Shown here in pieces: positions 26,303 through 36,036 of a stretch of 50,320 bases of DNA. The stretch's first letter is position 1; the number at the start of each line of letters is the position of its first letter. Location of the stretch: NCBI GenBank assembly GCA_021151685.1, contig JAGKWS010000018.1:1-50320 (forward strand). The letters run 5' to 3'. Below the pieces are notes generated by a model, which searched no databases, was not told the origin of the DNA, and worked only from the letters and a program-made list of their open reading frames with translations. The translations under genes were made by a program, and so were the position numbers. The stretch comes from Chitinophagaceae bacterium. Its GTDB lineage: Bacteria; Bacteroidota; Bacteroidia; Chitinophagales; Chitinophagaceae.

Positions 26303-27532
26303 ATGAATGTGCGAGGTATGAAAACGAGCAAAGTTGCCATAATAGGTACAGCAGGCATCCCTGCAAAGTACGGAGGGTTCGAAACAATGGCCGAACACCT
26401 GACCAAAGAGCTGCAAAACGAGGTAGACATTACAGTTTACTGTAGCGGCAAAAACTACCCGGAGTCTGAAAGAATCAGTGAACATAACGGTGCCCGTCTG
26501 GTTTATTTACCACTGAGTGCCAACGGCATACAAAGCATCATCTACGATACCATAAGCATCCTGCACGCTATCTTCTTTGCCGATGTGTTGCTGGTGCTGG
26601 GCGTTTCTGCAGGCTTTATGCTACCGCTGGTACGTTTGTTCACCAACCGCAAGATCATCACCTCTATAGACGGTCTGGAATGGAAACGCAATAAGTGGAG
26701 CAAAATGGCCAGATGGTTCTTGTGGGCGTCGGAATGGTGCGCTGTAAAAGCATCGCACGCCAACATTGCCGACAACGAATCGATACAGGACTACACGGCC
26801 ATGCGCTATGGCAAGCTCAGCACCATTATAGAGTACGGTGCCGACCACGTAAAACCCGTAGCACCACAGGCTGCCGACTACGAAAAATATCCGTTTCTCT
26901 CCAAGGCATATGCTGTAAAAGTTTGCCGCATAGAGCCCGAAAACAACATACACGTAGTACTGGAGGCGTTCTCTGGTTTGCCCGGTCACCATCTGGTAAT
27001 GGTAGGCAACTGGAACGCCAGCGAATATGGCCGCAAACTGCGCCAACAATACAATAGCTACAGCAATATGATATTGCTGGATCCCATCTACAACCAGCAC
27101 GATATAGATATGCTGCGCAGCAATGCAGTGCTATACATACACGGCCACAGTGCCGGTGGCACAAACCCCTCGCTGGTAGAGGCCATGCACCTGCAACTGC
27201 CTGTTATGGCATGGGGTGTAAACTATAACCGCACTACTACAGAAGGGGCCGCACGCTACTTCAAAAATGCCGAAGAACTGCGCAACCATATACGCTCTAC
27301 AAGGGTAAAAGAACTAAAACAATTGGGTGCTGTAATGGCAGAAATTGCCCACCGCAGGTATCGCTGGTCTGTAATAGCCAACAAGTATTTGCACCTCATA
27401 CAGGCTGTTGGCAAAAAAGGCGTTGCAAAAGAGCTGCAACCGGGTGTAAGCCGCGTACTCAGTCAGAAGGAACTCTCCGGTATAGGTCTGTCGCATCTTC
27501 AATCTACATCTCTCTTCTTCGAAAAACGCTGA
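26303..27532 (+). CDS. DUF1972-type glycosyltransferase (rhamnosyltransferase-like)
   Basis: 409 residues from the ATG at 26303 (MNVRGMKTSK); the ATG at 26318 is equally plausible. N-terminal KVAIIGTAGIPAKYGGFETM is the DUF1972 hallmark. The C-terminal GT4 domain has KVCRIEPENNIHVVLEA and SAGGTNPSLVEAMHLQLPV. Family members often add rhamnose early in EPS repeat units, but specificity here is not provable. First gene of EPS operon 3, 3 nt before the initiating transferase. Confidence 0.92.
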   Translation: MNVRGMKTSKVAIIGTAGIPAKYGGFETMAEHLTKELQNEVDITVYCSGKNYPESERISEHNGARLVYLPLSANGIQSIIYDTISILHAIFFADVLLVLGVSAGFMLPLVRLFTNRKIITSIDGLEWKRNKWSKMARWFLWASEWCAVKASHANIADNESIQDYTAMRYGKLSTIIEYGADHVKPVAPQAADYEKYPFLSKAYAVKVCRIEPENNIHVVLEAFSGLPGHHLVMVGNWNASEYGRKLRQQYNSYSNMILLDPIYNQHDIDMLRSNAVLYIHGHSAGGTNPSLVEAMHLQLPVMAWGVNYNRTTTEGAARYFKNAEELRNHIRSTRVKELKQLGAVMAEIAHRRYRWSVIANKYLHLIQAVGKKGVAKELQPGVSRVLSQKELSGIGLSHLQSTSLFFEKR

Positions 27533-27535
27533 TAT

Positions 27536-28615
27536 ATGTTACAAGAACTTTACCCCGTACTGAAGGCACTTGCAGTAGCCACCGCACTGTCTATAGCCGG
27601 ATACCCACTGCTCATAAAGCTGGCATTGCAACTGGGTTTTACCGACAAGCCCAACCACCGTAAGGTACACAGAAAGCCCATACCTGTAGCTGGTGGTGCC
27701 GGGCTGGCCGCTACAGTGGCACTAACAGCGGCCTTTGTGCCACAACTGCGCGAGGTGCTGCTGGCCAACATGGCATTTACCATCAGCACATTGGTGCTTA
27801 CCTTCACCGGCATTGCCGATGACAGGCTGAACCTGCCCGCAAAACTCCGTCTGCTTATTCAGCTTGGCTGTTCGTTTGCGGTAGCACATAGCGGTCTGCG
27901 CATCACCTCGCTGCATGGCTACATGGGTATAGAATACATACCTGTTTGGGCACAATACCTGATAACTGTTATTCTTGTAACCGGAGTAACCAATGCAGTG
28001 AATCTGGCCGATGGTATAGACGGACTGGCGGGCTCACTTTCCTTGACCAATCTGGTAACCCTCAGCATCTTCGCGTTGTTGCTGGACCAACCCGGTGTTG
28101 CCGTATTGTTACTGGCTGTTACCGGCGCATTGGTTGGCTTCCTGAAGTACAACTGGCGTCCTGCCCGTATTTTTATGGGCGACGGTGGCAGTCTTCCACT
28201 TGGCTTTATGATGAGCACCGTTGGCATATATCTGGCCGAGGCTACAATTGGGCACCAAAAAGTACTGTATGCATTGCCTGTAGTACTATTTGCCTGTTTT
28301 GCATTGCCTGTTATGGATGCGCTGCGGGTATTTGCCGGCAGAATGCGCAAAGGCAGGTCACCATTCGCCGCAGACAAAACACACCTGCACCACAAGCTGC
28401 TGCAACACTTTATGCAGCACGATATGGCCACCCGAAAAATTGTTACACTGCATATTTTGCTTATTCTGTGCGCCGCACTGCTGCATCAGTTCATCAGTAT
28501 GACGGTGCTATCGCTGACGATGCTGGTCATAGTATTGTTTTATGCCTTCTTTCTGGATTTTGCCCAGAACTTTTCGCTTTGGTATCGCAAGATAAAACAT
28601 TACGAAAATAATTGA
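27536..28615 (+). CDS. WecA/MraY-family undecaprenyl-phosphate sugar-1-phosphate transferase
   Basis: 359 residues with about 10 membrane segments. Family motifs: DKPNHRKVHRKPIPVAGG near residue 38, ADDRLNLPAK (catalytic Asp pair), NAVNLADGIDGLAGS, RPARIFMGDGGSLPLG and the cytosolic histidine loop DKTHLHHKLL. These identify the polyprenyl-phosphate N-acetylhexosamine-1-phosphate transferase group. In this locus it is the likely initiating transferase that loads the lipid carrier, replacing a WcaJ-type enzyme, which is absent here. It may also serve a second polysaccharide. Confidence 0.94.
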   Translation: MLQELYPVLKALAVATALSIAGYPLLIKLALQLGFTDKPNHRKVHRKPIPVAGGAGLAATVALTAAFVPQLREVLLANMAFTISTLVLTFTGIADDRLNLPAKLRLLIQLGCSFAVAHSGLRITSLHGYMGIEYIPVWAQYLITVILVTGVTNAVNLADGIDGLAGSLSLTNLVTLSIFALLLDQPGVAVLLLAVTGALVGFLKYNWRPARIFMGDGGSLPLGFMMSTVGIYLAEATIGHQKVLYALPVVLFACFALPVMDALRVFAGRMRKGRSPFAADKTHLHHKLLQHFMQHDMATRKIVTLHILLILCAALLHQFISMTVLSLTMLVIVLFYAFFLDFAQNFSLWYRKIKHYENN

Positions 28616-28657
28616 TTTTAATTCCCCTTTTTCCACAATATTTTAATACATACCAAT

Positions 28658-31600
28658 ATGACGACGATGAGACCATGGGTCCTGGCAATGCTATTGCTTT
28701 TTGCCTGCGTGAGGAGTGCTTTTGCGACGGGCGAACCGTCAACTTACTTCAACATTTACCTGCCCCCCAACAACACCACACAGGGTAGAGATATCTGTCT
28801 GATAGTAACCGCGCTGTACGACAGTACCACATTTACCATTACCGACGATGGTGCTGATGGCGATACCGATGATACCAAAACCGGCATGCTGATGCAGGGA
28901 CAGTCCTATGTGTTGTTCATCCGCAACAATGGTGTGAACGACGATGCACCACACTCGGGCGAAAGTGCTACAAAAAACGATGGCGACTACCTGATAGTAA
29001 CCAGCAACAAACTGCTTTTTGCATCGCAGGCTACGCTTTCAGACTGGCAACACGATTGGGTATCGTCGTTCAACAAATCTTCGAAAGGACAGAAATTCAT
29101 CATTTACAGCAATTCCACCAGCTCTTCGCCAAACGACATCAATGTGTTTGCCTACGAAGACTCTACCGATGTGGTGGTGCGCAAAATCTCTACTACGCCT
29201 ACAACGGCACAGGGATATACCAACGTAAACTTGCAAAGCGAAACCATAGTATTGCAACGCTGGCTGAATGTGGGGCAGGATCTTATATACAGTGGCACCG
29301 GCGGCCGCAACCTGCTGGCCAACGGTTGCACCTACATGATAGAAAGCAACAAGCCTATAACCGTGCAGTACGGTGCATTGTACCAGAACGAGCGCGATGG
29401 CGGAGGCTATGTACCCTCATCTAACGGTAGCTCTGCCGGAGACCTGTTTTACTTTGCAGTGCCCTATCAGGCAAATAACGAGCAGGAAATACGCATTGTG
29501 TCGTGGGACAATGGCAACAATATTTTACTGGAGCGATATACCAGCATGGGCTGGGTAACGGTTCAGAACTATACCGGCGTAGACCGTTTCAAACCCGTGC
29601 AATGGGTAGGTGCTACATTGGGGCAAACATATGCTACCATGTTCCGGGTTACCTGTACCGGGGGCAAGAGAGTATCGGTATTGGAAGCCAACTGGATGGA
29701 GACCGGCTCTACCGCCACATCAGATATGGCTACCATGGTGTCGTCAGAAACCGGCACATCGGCAGGCAGAGACTTTGTGGTATACATGCCGCCACCCAGT
29801 ACACAAAACAACATGCGCGACCCCTTTACCGGGCTAAAGCTCACTCAGAACACGCATGCCTATGTGTTTGCACACGATACGGCAGTTATTACAGTAAAAG
29901 ACTGCTATACCAATGGCACTGACCTCTCTCGTACCTATACCATACCAGCCGGCAGATATGCCGATGTGAACCTGACACTGGACCAGTGGAAGTCGATATA
30001 CAATGGTACAGGTACTACCGCTGGTGGCCCCGAAAGGCCCTACCTGCACATTAGTGCTACCAGCCCCGTAGCGGTAATGGTGGCCAATACCAACGATAAC
30101 TGGATGCTGTACTGCGGTAGTTCACTGCCACAGAGCCATACACAGCTATCACAAAGCAGCACCTCTATCGCAAAACCCGGCGACACGGTGTCTGTTACCA
30201 CCCGCATAGACATTGGCGGAGGTGCTACCGTAACCGGCGTAACCATAGGCACTACAGTAACAGACGGTGCGGTACCGGTAAGTGCCACCTTTACAGATTC
30301 TACTACCAGCACCAATATTTCAGGTACTTTTTCACCCACCCCCGGCGATGGCACCAACGTTACTTATCCTACCATTGCTACGCTCGATTCTTCTCACAAC
30401 TATTCGGTGACCACTGTATTGGTAATGACAGCCTTGTCTACCGATAACAAAGCCATCACCAACAACGATGTGGTAACGGTGGAAACAGCCATAGGAGGCA
30501 CCATCAATGGTGTGTACGAGCAATCGTCCAGCACCGTAGGTGTTGCCAACAAGGCAGCCAATACGTCCAACTTCCGGTTTACCCAAATAACTACCGGCTC
30601 ACCTGTGACCGATAGTATCAACTCATGGAACAGTTGCTGGACCGATATTGATGGCGACAACTATCAGGACATTGTGGTATGCAGCTACGACAAAAACAAG
30701 ACCAATAACCTATACCGCAACAATGGCGATGGTACATTTACCCGTACGTACAAAGGCGACCTTACCGCAACAAAAACAGTATCGGCAGTATCAGGCGTAT
30801 TTGCCGACCTCGATAATGATGGTGTGAATGAGTGCATTACCAGTAGTAATGTAGACAAAACAACCTTTGTATACAAGCGCAACAGCAGCGGAAACTACAA
30901 CAAGGTAGCCGCCGGCGACATTACCTCTGATGTTGGCTATGGCCAAACTGTAAACGTAGTAGACTACGACAATGATGGCTTGCTGGATGTGTTCATTGCC
31001 GAATACTTTCCTTCCAATATGTGCCGCTTGTACCACAACATAGGTAGCTGCCAGTTTCAGCGCATCAACAATAGCGAAATAAGCACTATAGCCAACTACA
31101 CCATGGGTAGCACATGGGCCGATTATGACAATGATGGCCGCCAGGACTTGTTTGTACCCGTAGGTGGTACGGTGTCTAACCCATTGGCCAAAAACAACAT
31201 GCTGTTTCACAACGAGGGCAACGGCCGCTTCACCCGCATCACCACTGGTGCCATAGTTACCGATGCCGGCAACAGTACAGCCAGTGCATGGGGCGACTAC
31301 AACAATGATGGTCATCTCGACTTGTTTGTAGCCAATGCCTCTAAACAAAAGAACTGCCTGTATAAGAACAACGGCAATGGCACATTTACCAAAATAGACA
31401 CCGGAGCTATAGTGAACGAAACCGGCAACTGGCATGGCTGCAGCTGGGTAGATGTAGACAATGATGGCTGGTTGGATATGTACGTACTCACCAACGACTC
31501 TCTATACCCCAAACGCCTGTACCACAACGAAAAGAATGGCTACTTCAAAAACATGGCCAGCGAGATTGTGTGCGCGGTGAACAACAAAACAATGAGTGCC

Positions 31601-33331
31601 ATTTGGGCCGATTATGACCGCGATGGCTACCAGGACGTGTATGTGTCTTCTGCTGCATACAAACCCAACTGTTTGTACAAAAACAATGGTGGAAGTAACA
31701 AGTGGATGAGCATCAGGTTGGTGGGTACTAATAGCAACAAGAACGGCGTGGGTGCAAGAATAAAACTAAAATGCGCACCAGGTGGCGTACCGGTTTGGCA
31801 GATACGCGAGGTTACAGGCACATCGGGCATAGGTTCGCAAAACACTTACGAAGCTGCGTTTGGTATGAGTACTGCCACCGTTGCCGATTCTATCGTTGTC
31901 ATGTGGCCATCGGGCACAGTACAGACCATTACAGCACAGGGTGCCAACCAGTTTCTACAGCTTACAGAACCTGCTACCAGCGTAGTTACCGGCAAGGTAT
32001 ATGTAGACGCCAACAGCAACTGCAGTTGGGACGCAACAGAAACTGGTATTGCCAACATGAAGCTGCGTGTAACCCCCGGCAACATTCTGGTAAATACCGA
32101 CAATAGTGGCAACTACTCGGTGCGCCTGCCACTGGGCACCTATACCATTGCACAGATACCCGTAGCCAGCTGGGTTGCAGGCTGCGTGGCAGTACCTACA
32201 GTTGTGGTAAGTGCCGTAAATACTACCTATACCGGCAACAACATAGCCGAGAATGCCACTACCTCTGGTGCCGACCTCGAGGTTGCTACAGGTAGCTCTG
32301 TATTCCGCCGTGGGTTCAAGAACGATATGGTGGTAACCTGTGCCAACAAGGGTGCCGATGTAGCTACCAATGTTACCGTATCGGTAACCTTCCCTGCGGG
32401 TGTTACACCCACATCGGCACAACCCGAATGGTCTTCGGTTTCGGGCAACATCTATACCTGGACCCTGAGCAATCTGGCTCCCGGTGCCAATACCTGCGTA
32501 AAAATTCGCCAGACAGTACCACTCTCTTACAGCATAGGCGATTCGCTCACATACTCTTCTACAGCCAACACCACGGCGGTAGATGTGGTGCCCGGTAACA
32601 ACACCAATGTCTATGCACGAGGCATAGTAGGTGCCATAGACCCCAACCAACTTACCGTACTGCCGGCAGGCGAAGGCGAAAGAGGCTATATTGCCGACTC
32701 TCAGGTACTGCACTATACTGTAGAATTCGAAAATCTGGGTACATACGAAGCTGCAAATATTGTGATTGCCGATGAGTTGCCCGCCGACCTCGATTGTGCC
32801 GCTTTCGACATAGAAATGGCCAGCCACTCTTGCCACTACCAGCTCAGCAATGGTAAGTTACAGGTATATTTCGACGACATTAACCTACCCTGCCGCAAAG
32901 ACGATCCCAATAACTGTCAGGGTTTTGTGACCTTCCTGATAAAGCCCGCTACCGGTGTTGTACCCAACACCAAACTGCCCAACAAGGCCGACATTACTTT
33001 CGACTTTGAGGCACCTTTGGCTACAGGCAGTGTGCTCAACACCATCTATCCGCATACTATGCTGGCAAAACGCAATAATCTTTTTGTTTACCCTAATCCG
33101 GTAGTAGCCGGTAGTTGCACCATAGCCGCCCGCGACTATGTAAGCGGTATAGAGCTGGTACGGGTAGAAGTACTGGATGTTACTGGCAGATTGGTAAAAA
33201 GCGAAATGACATCGGGTACTGCCCCCACCTTGTCGCTGGATGAATTGCCGGGTGGCACCAATTATGTGCTACGCGCTACAGACAAAGACGGAAATGAATT
33301 CACAGCAGTGGTATCCCTTTTGAAACGATAA
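28658..33331 (+). CDS. Giant T9SS-secreted protein: IgGFc-binding-like, FG-GAP, UnbV, DUF11-like
   Basis: 1557 residues. Signal peptide (about 1-23), then an IgGFc_binding-like region (about 28-510; STYFNIYLPP, aromatic beta-strands). Seven FG-GAP/VCBS repeats follow (about 655-1010), each with a calcium-type D-x-[DN]-x-DG loop (WADYDNDGRQDLFVP, WVDVDNDGWLDMYVL), then an ASPIC/UnbV domain (about 1014-1100), an SdrD_B-like domain (1108-1190), two DUF11-like beta domains (1205-1460) and a type A T9SS sorting domain beginning LFVYPNPV (about 1474-1557). Expected to be exported by the Por system and held on the cell surface or in the matrix. It starts 42 nt after the initiating transferase with no terminator between, so it may be transcribed with EPS operon 3. 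Confidence 0.92.
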   Translation: MTTMRPWVLAMLLLFACVRSAFATGEPSTYFNIYLPPNNTTQGRDICLIVTALYDSTTFTITDDGADGDTDDTKTGMLMQGQSYVLFIRNNGVNDDAPHSGESATKNDGDYLIVTSNKLLFASQATLSDWQHDWVSSFNKSSKGQKFIIYSNSTSSSPNDINVFAYEDSTDVVVRKISTTPTTAQGYTNVNLQSETIVLQRWLNVGQDLIYSGTGGRNLLANGCTYMIESNKPITVQYGALYQNERDGGGYVPSSNGSSAGDLFYFAVPYQANNEQEIRIVSWDNGNNILLERYTSMGWVTVQNYTGVDRFKPVQWVGATLGQTYATMFRVTCTGGKRVSVLEANWMETGSTATSDMATMVSSETGTSAGRDFVVYMPPPSTQNNMRDPFTGLKLTQNTHAYVFAHDTAVITVKDCYTNGTDLSRTYTIPAGRYADVNLTLDQWKSIYNGTGTTAGGPERPYLHISATSPVAVMVANTNDNWMLYCGSSLPQSHTQLSQSSTSIAKPGDTVSVTTRIDIGGGATVTGVTIGTTVTDGAVPVSATFTDSTTSTNISGTFSPTPGDGTNVTYPTIATLDSSHNYSVTTVLVMTALSTDNKAITNNDVVTVETAIGGTINGVYEQSSSTVGVANKAANTSNFRFTQITTGSPVTDSINSWNSCWTDIDGDNYQDIVVCSYDKNKTNNLYRNNGDGTFTRTYKGDLTATKTVSAVSGVFADLDNDGVNECITSSNVDKTTFVYKRNSSGNYNKVAAGDITSDVGYGQTVNVVDYDNDGLLDVFIAEYFPSNMCRLYHNIGSCQFQRINNSEISTIANYTMGSTWADYDNDGRQDLFVPVGGTVSNPLAKNNMLFHNEGNGRFTRITTGAIVTDAGNSTASAWGDYNNDGHLDLFVANASKQKNCLYKNNGNGTFTKIDTGAIVNETGNWHGCSWVDVDNDGWLDMYVLTNDSLYPKRLYHNEKNGYFKNMASEIVCAVNNKTMSAIWADYDRDGYQDVYVSSAAYKPNCLYKNNGGSNKWMSIRLVGTNSNKNGVGARIKLKCAPGGVPVWQIREVTGTSGIGSQNTYEAAFGMSTATVADSIVVMWPSGTVQTITAQGANQFLQLTEPATSVVTGKVYVDANSNCSWDATETGIANMKLRVTPGNILVNTDNSGNYSVRLPLGTYTIAQIPVASWVAGCVAVPTVVVSAVNTTYTGNNIAENATTSGADLEVATGSSVFRRGFKNDMVVTCANKGADVATNVTVSVTFPAGVTPTSAQPEWSSVSGNIYTWTLSNLAPGANTCVKIRQTVPLSYSIGDSLTYSSTANTTAVDVVPGNNTNVYARGIVGAIDPNQLTVLPAGEGERGYIADSQVLHYTVEFENLGTYEAANIVIADELPADLDCAAFDIEMASHSCHYQLSNGKLQVYFDDINLPCRKDDPNNCQGFVTFLIKPATGVVPNTKLPNKADITFDFEAPLATGSVLNTIYPHTMLAKRNNLFVYPNPVVAGSCTIAARDYVSGIELVRVEVLDVTGRLVKSEMTSGTAPTLSLDELPGGTNYVLRATDKDGNEFTAVVSLLKR

Positions 33332-33605
33332 TCAACCATTGCAGGCATTGGCGGCTATTTCTTTACCGAAGTAGTCGCCAATATTATTTTTACCACCATG
33401 TGGTTGATGCGTGTTAGGTCGGTAACGATCCAGATTTCTGCCATGTATATTGTCTTGCACAAATCAAAGGAGGCTCAGTAAATTCTATTCCGGCAAATGA
33501 GCTGCCATTCCCCTTATTAATGATAAATCACCTGAAATCAATCATTTTTCAGGTATTGAACCAGAAAATCGCACATCCATGCATTGATGCACGACAATTC
33601 ATTTT
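33332..33605. other. Intergenic region upstream of the second response regulator
   Basis: About 400 bp (33332-33739) separate the giant secreted protein from the response regulator. I see no gene and no clear terminator in the first 270 bp. The rest holds the inverted repeat at 33606 and the sigma-54 promoter at 33696. Confidence 0.5.
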
Positions 33606-33620
33606 TTCCGCGTAGCGGAA
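33606..33620. promoter_or_regulatory. Inverted repeat TTCC-N7-GGAA, putative activator site (copy 5)
   Basis: TTCCGCGTAGCGGAA: arms TTCCGC / GCGGAA, differing from copy 2 (13433) in a single central base. The similarity extends into the flanks (T-run before, TTTTGT after). 75 nt separate it from the -24 box at 33696, against 74 nt at copies 1 and 2. Confidence 0.65.
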
Positions 33621-33695
33621 TTTTGTATTTCTATTGCACAAATTGTTATTAAATAAAAAACCACAAAACACTGATAGTGAGCAACTTGTACTTTT

Positions 33696-33711
33696 TGGCA
33701 CGATTGTGGCT
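33696..33711 (+). promoter_or_regulatory. Sigma-54 promoter of the second response regulator
   Basis: TGGCACGATTGTGGCT: -24 TGGCACG and -12 TGGCT, with GG and GC dinucleotides at exact spacing. Expected start near 33722, 18 nt before the ATG at 33740. Confidence 0.7.
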
Positions 33712-33739
33712 CTATCCCTTCGTTTAATATGTCAGGAAG

Positions 33740-34147
33740 ATGAAGTCACATGCAAATTATACATACGTTATTGTGTCAGACGATGTGGTGTACAGAGAAC
33801 TTTACCAGCAATATTTGCTGAATATGGGATGCACTCACATACACATTGCCAGCACTTACGACGAGTGTATGAATATGCTGGTGCACAAACCCGACATACT
33901 GTTGCTCGATGAGCTGGAAACCCAACAAGAAACTCTACGTATGCTGAGGGCTGTGAAGCGGAAAGACCCCAACATATACGCCATCAACATCACCACACAA
34001 GGCAATGAGGAATATGCGCTGGAGGCACTGAAAAATGGCGCATTCGATTTTGTGATGAAGGGGAAAAATGAAGAATGCCATTTGCAAACCATGATAAAAA
34101 AAGTTGCCCACGTGGTGGCCTATGTGCATAATAAAGACGATTACTGA
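33740..34147 (+). CDS. Single-domain response regulator, paralogue of the 13563 gene
   Basis: 135 residues, one REC domain. Acidic residues SDD (13-15), phosphoacceptor Asp57 in ILLLDELE, Thr in INITTQG, Lys in DFVMKGK. The helix ELYQQYLLNMGCTHI is nearly the same as in the 13563 protein, and Asp57 falls at the same residue number. There is no output domain. Transcribed alone from a sigma-54 promoter with the same upstream repeat as the EPS operon. The 219-bp gap after it (34148-34366) holds only a promoter for the next gene. Confidence 0.92.
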   Translation: MKSHANYTYVIVSDDVVYRELYQQYLLNMGCTHIHIASTYDECMNMLVHKPDILLLDELETQQETLRMLRAVKRKDPNIYAINITTQGNEEYALEALKNGAFDFVMKGKNEECHLQTMIKKVAHVVAYVHNKDDY

Positions 34148-34345
34148 AGAGGGATAATTTTATGCTGTATAGCAGAAAAAGCAACACCCATTACTGCCAC
34201 CTCAACCAAGCCTACATACATCAACCAGCACATAGCCGGGCGGTAATGTACAACACAACGGATACCGTTAGCTGGCAATAGCAGGTGCAAAAAAGAAACA
34301 CATACATGCCCGCCACATATTTCGGTACGTGGCTGCCTATCTTTT

Positions 34346-34353
34346 TAACTTTG
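34346..34353 (+). promoter_or_regulatory. Bacteroidota-type -7 promoter element
   Basis: TAACTTTG, a perfect TANNTTTG match, 13 nt before the ATG at 34367, with TTTC about 21 nt upstream as an imperfect -33 box. The following PAS protein is therefore probably not under sigma-54 control. Confidence 0.45.
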
Positions 34354-34366
34354 CAATGAATAACTA

Positions 34367-36022
34367 ATGACAAAAAAACAAGTCATATCGGGCATACCCT
34401 ACAGCATAGCCTTTGTGTATATGCTGGTAAGTGCTGCCTACATCCTGTATTCCGACAGGTTGGTGATGGCCATAGCCGGTGCCGACAATGAACAGATACA
34501 GACCATACAAACCGAAAAAGGTATTGCTTTTGTGCTGTTGTCCGGCACCATACTATTGCTGGTAATACGGCGGGGCATAAAAGTTGCCCGGAGCTATGAA
34601 GGTGTTTTGTATGCACGCGAGCGGCAAAAACAAAAACTGTTTACAGACTCAGAACAAAAGTACATCACCCTATTCAACACCATACCACAACCCGTATGGG
34701 TGTTCGACGAAGAAACACTGGCCATACTACAGGTGAATGATGCTGCCTGCACCATGTATGGCTACACCCATGCCGAGTATGGCAACATGACCCTGCACGA
34801 CCTGCGCCCACCCACCGAAATGCCCGTACTGGAACGCGTACTTGCCGCTATACGTGGCCACGAGCGCAACAAAATACCCTACCCCCTAAAGCACAAACGA
34901 AAAGATGGCAGTACCATTTATGTGCGTATAGAAAATGTGCAGATACAACTGAATGGCCGGAAAGCGTGGTTGGCAATAGGCACCGATGTGACCGAAGACC
35001 TGAAACTGAAGCAGGAACTGACTATGTGGAACGAACGGCTGAAAGCGGCTCATGCCCTGTCGGGCATGGGCTACTGGACACGCCAAATGGACACCAATGA
35101 AATATACTGGTCAGACGAGTTGTACGATATGTTTGGTGTAACACCCGAATCCTTTGCTCTGACGGAAGAAAACGTTACCCGCGCACTCAGCGACGATACA
35201 GAACAATCCATATCCTTTGATGCCACGGTATGGGATAATACCGATGAAATAGACCTGGAACGCAGGGTAATGTTGCCCGATGGTAGCAGAAAGTGGATAC
35301 AGGAAAGAATACATGCCCACCGCAATGCAGACAACACCATTACTATGCTGGAAGGCATAGTAATGGACATAACCAAGAGAAAAGAATACGAACAGCGCAT
35401 AAACGATAGTAACGAACGCCTGCGCATGGTAATGCGTGCCACGGTAGAAGCCATTATAGACTGGGACATTGCCAGCAACAAAGTATACCTCAGCAGCGGG
35501 TTCAGCAAGTATTTTGGGTACAACCAGTACGAGGACAACTATCGCATCTGGGCCGACAACATTTGTGCCGATGACCGCGGTAGTGTTTTTGCCGCCTTGC
35601 AAGAAAGGCTAAACGACCCCACAGCCGAAGAAATAGCGGCCGAATACCGCTTTTGTAAGGCCAACGGCACTACGGCATGGGTAGCACACAAAGGTATATG
35701 TCTGCGAGACCAGAACGGCAAGGCCACCCGTGTGGTAAGTGCCATGATAGACGTAACCCAGCAGCGCGAGTATGTGCAGCAGATAGAACACCAAAACGAT
35801 GCCCTGCGCGACATTGCCTTTCTGCAATCGCACGTGGTGCGGGCACCACTGGCCACCCTTATGGGGCTGGTAACACTGCTACAGCAGGCCGAAGCAGAAA
35901 AGGCCGAAGCAGACATATACCTGAAAGCCATACAAGAGAGTGCCAACAAGCTCGATGCTGTGATACATGAAATAGTACGCAAAACCGAAGCCGCCGAAAG
36001 CCAACTACCCACACGCGGTTAA
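34367..36022 (+). CDS. Membrane PAS protein ending in an H-box domain without ATPase
   Basis: 551 residues. Two membrane segments (about 10-28 and 52-68), then three PAS domains (about 93-210, 222-340, 346-468) and a terminal helical hairpin (475-540) containing His489 in QSHVVRAPLATLMGLVTLL. This resembles the DHp dimerisation/H-box helix of histidine kinases, but the protein stops before any HATPase domain: no N, G1 or G2 box is present. The same ending occurs in the convergent neighbour at 36037. It may dimerise with or receive phosphate from a complete kinase, or signal without phosphorylation. Confidence 0.88.
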   Translation: MTKKQVISGIPYSIAFVYMLVSAAYILYSDRLVMAIAGADNEQIQTIQTEKGIAFVLLSGTILLLVIRRGIKVARSYEGVLYARERQKQKLFTDSEQKYITLFNTIPQPVWVFDEETLAILQVNDAACTMYGYTHAEYGNMTLHDLRPPTEMPVLERVLAAIRGHERNKIPYPLKHKRKDGSTIYVRIENVQIQLNGRKAWLAIGTDVTEDLKLKQELTMWNERLKAAHALSGMGYWTRQMDTNEIYWSDELYDMFGVTPESFALTEENVTRALSDDTEQSISFDATVWDNTDEIDLERRVMLPDGSRKWIQERIHAHRNADNTITMLEGIVMDITKRKEYEQRINDSNERLRMVMRATVEAIIDWDIASNKVYLSSGFSKYFGYNQYEDNYRIWADNICADDRGSVFAALQERLNDPTAEEIAAEYRFCKANGTTAWVAHKGICLRDQNGKATRVVSAMIDVTQQREYVQQIEHQNDALRDIAFLQSHVVRAPLATLMGLVTLLQQAEAEKAEADIYLKAIQESANKLDAVIHEIVRKTEAAESQLPTRG

Positions 36023-36036
36023 TCCGATGCCGCCCA

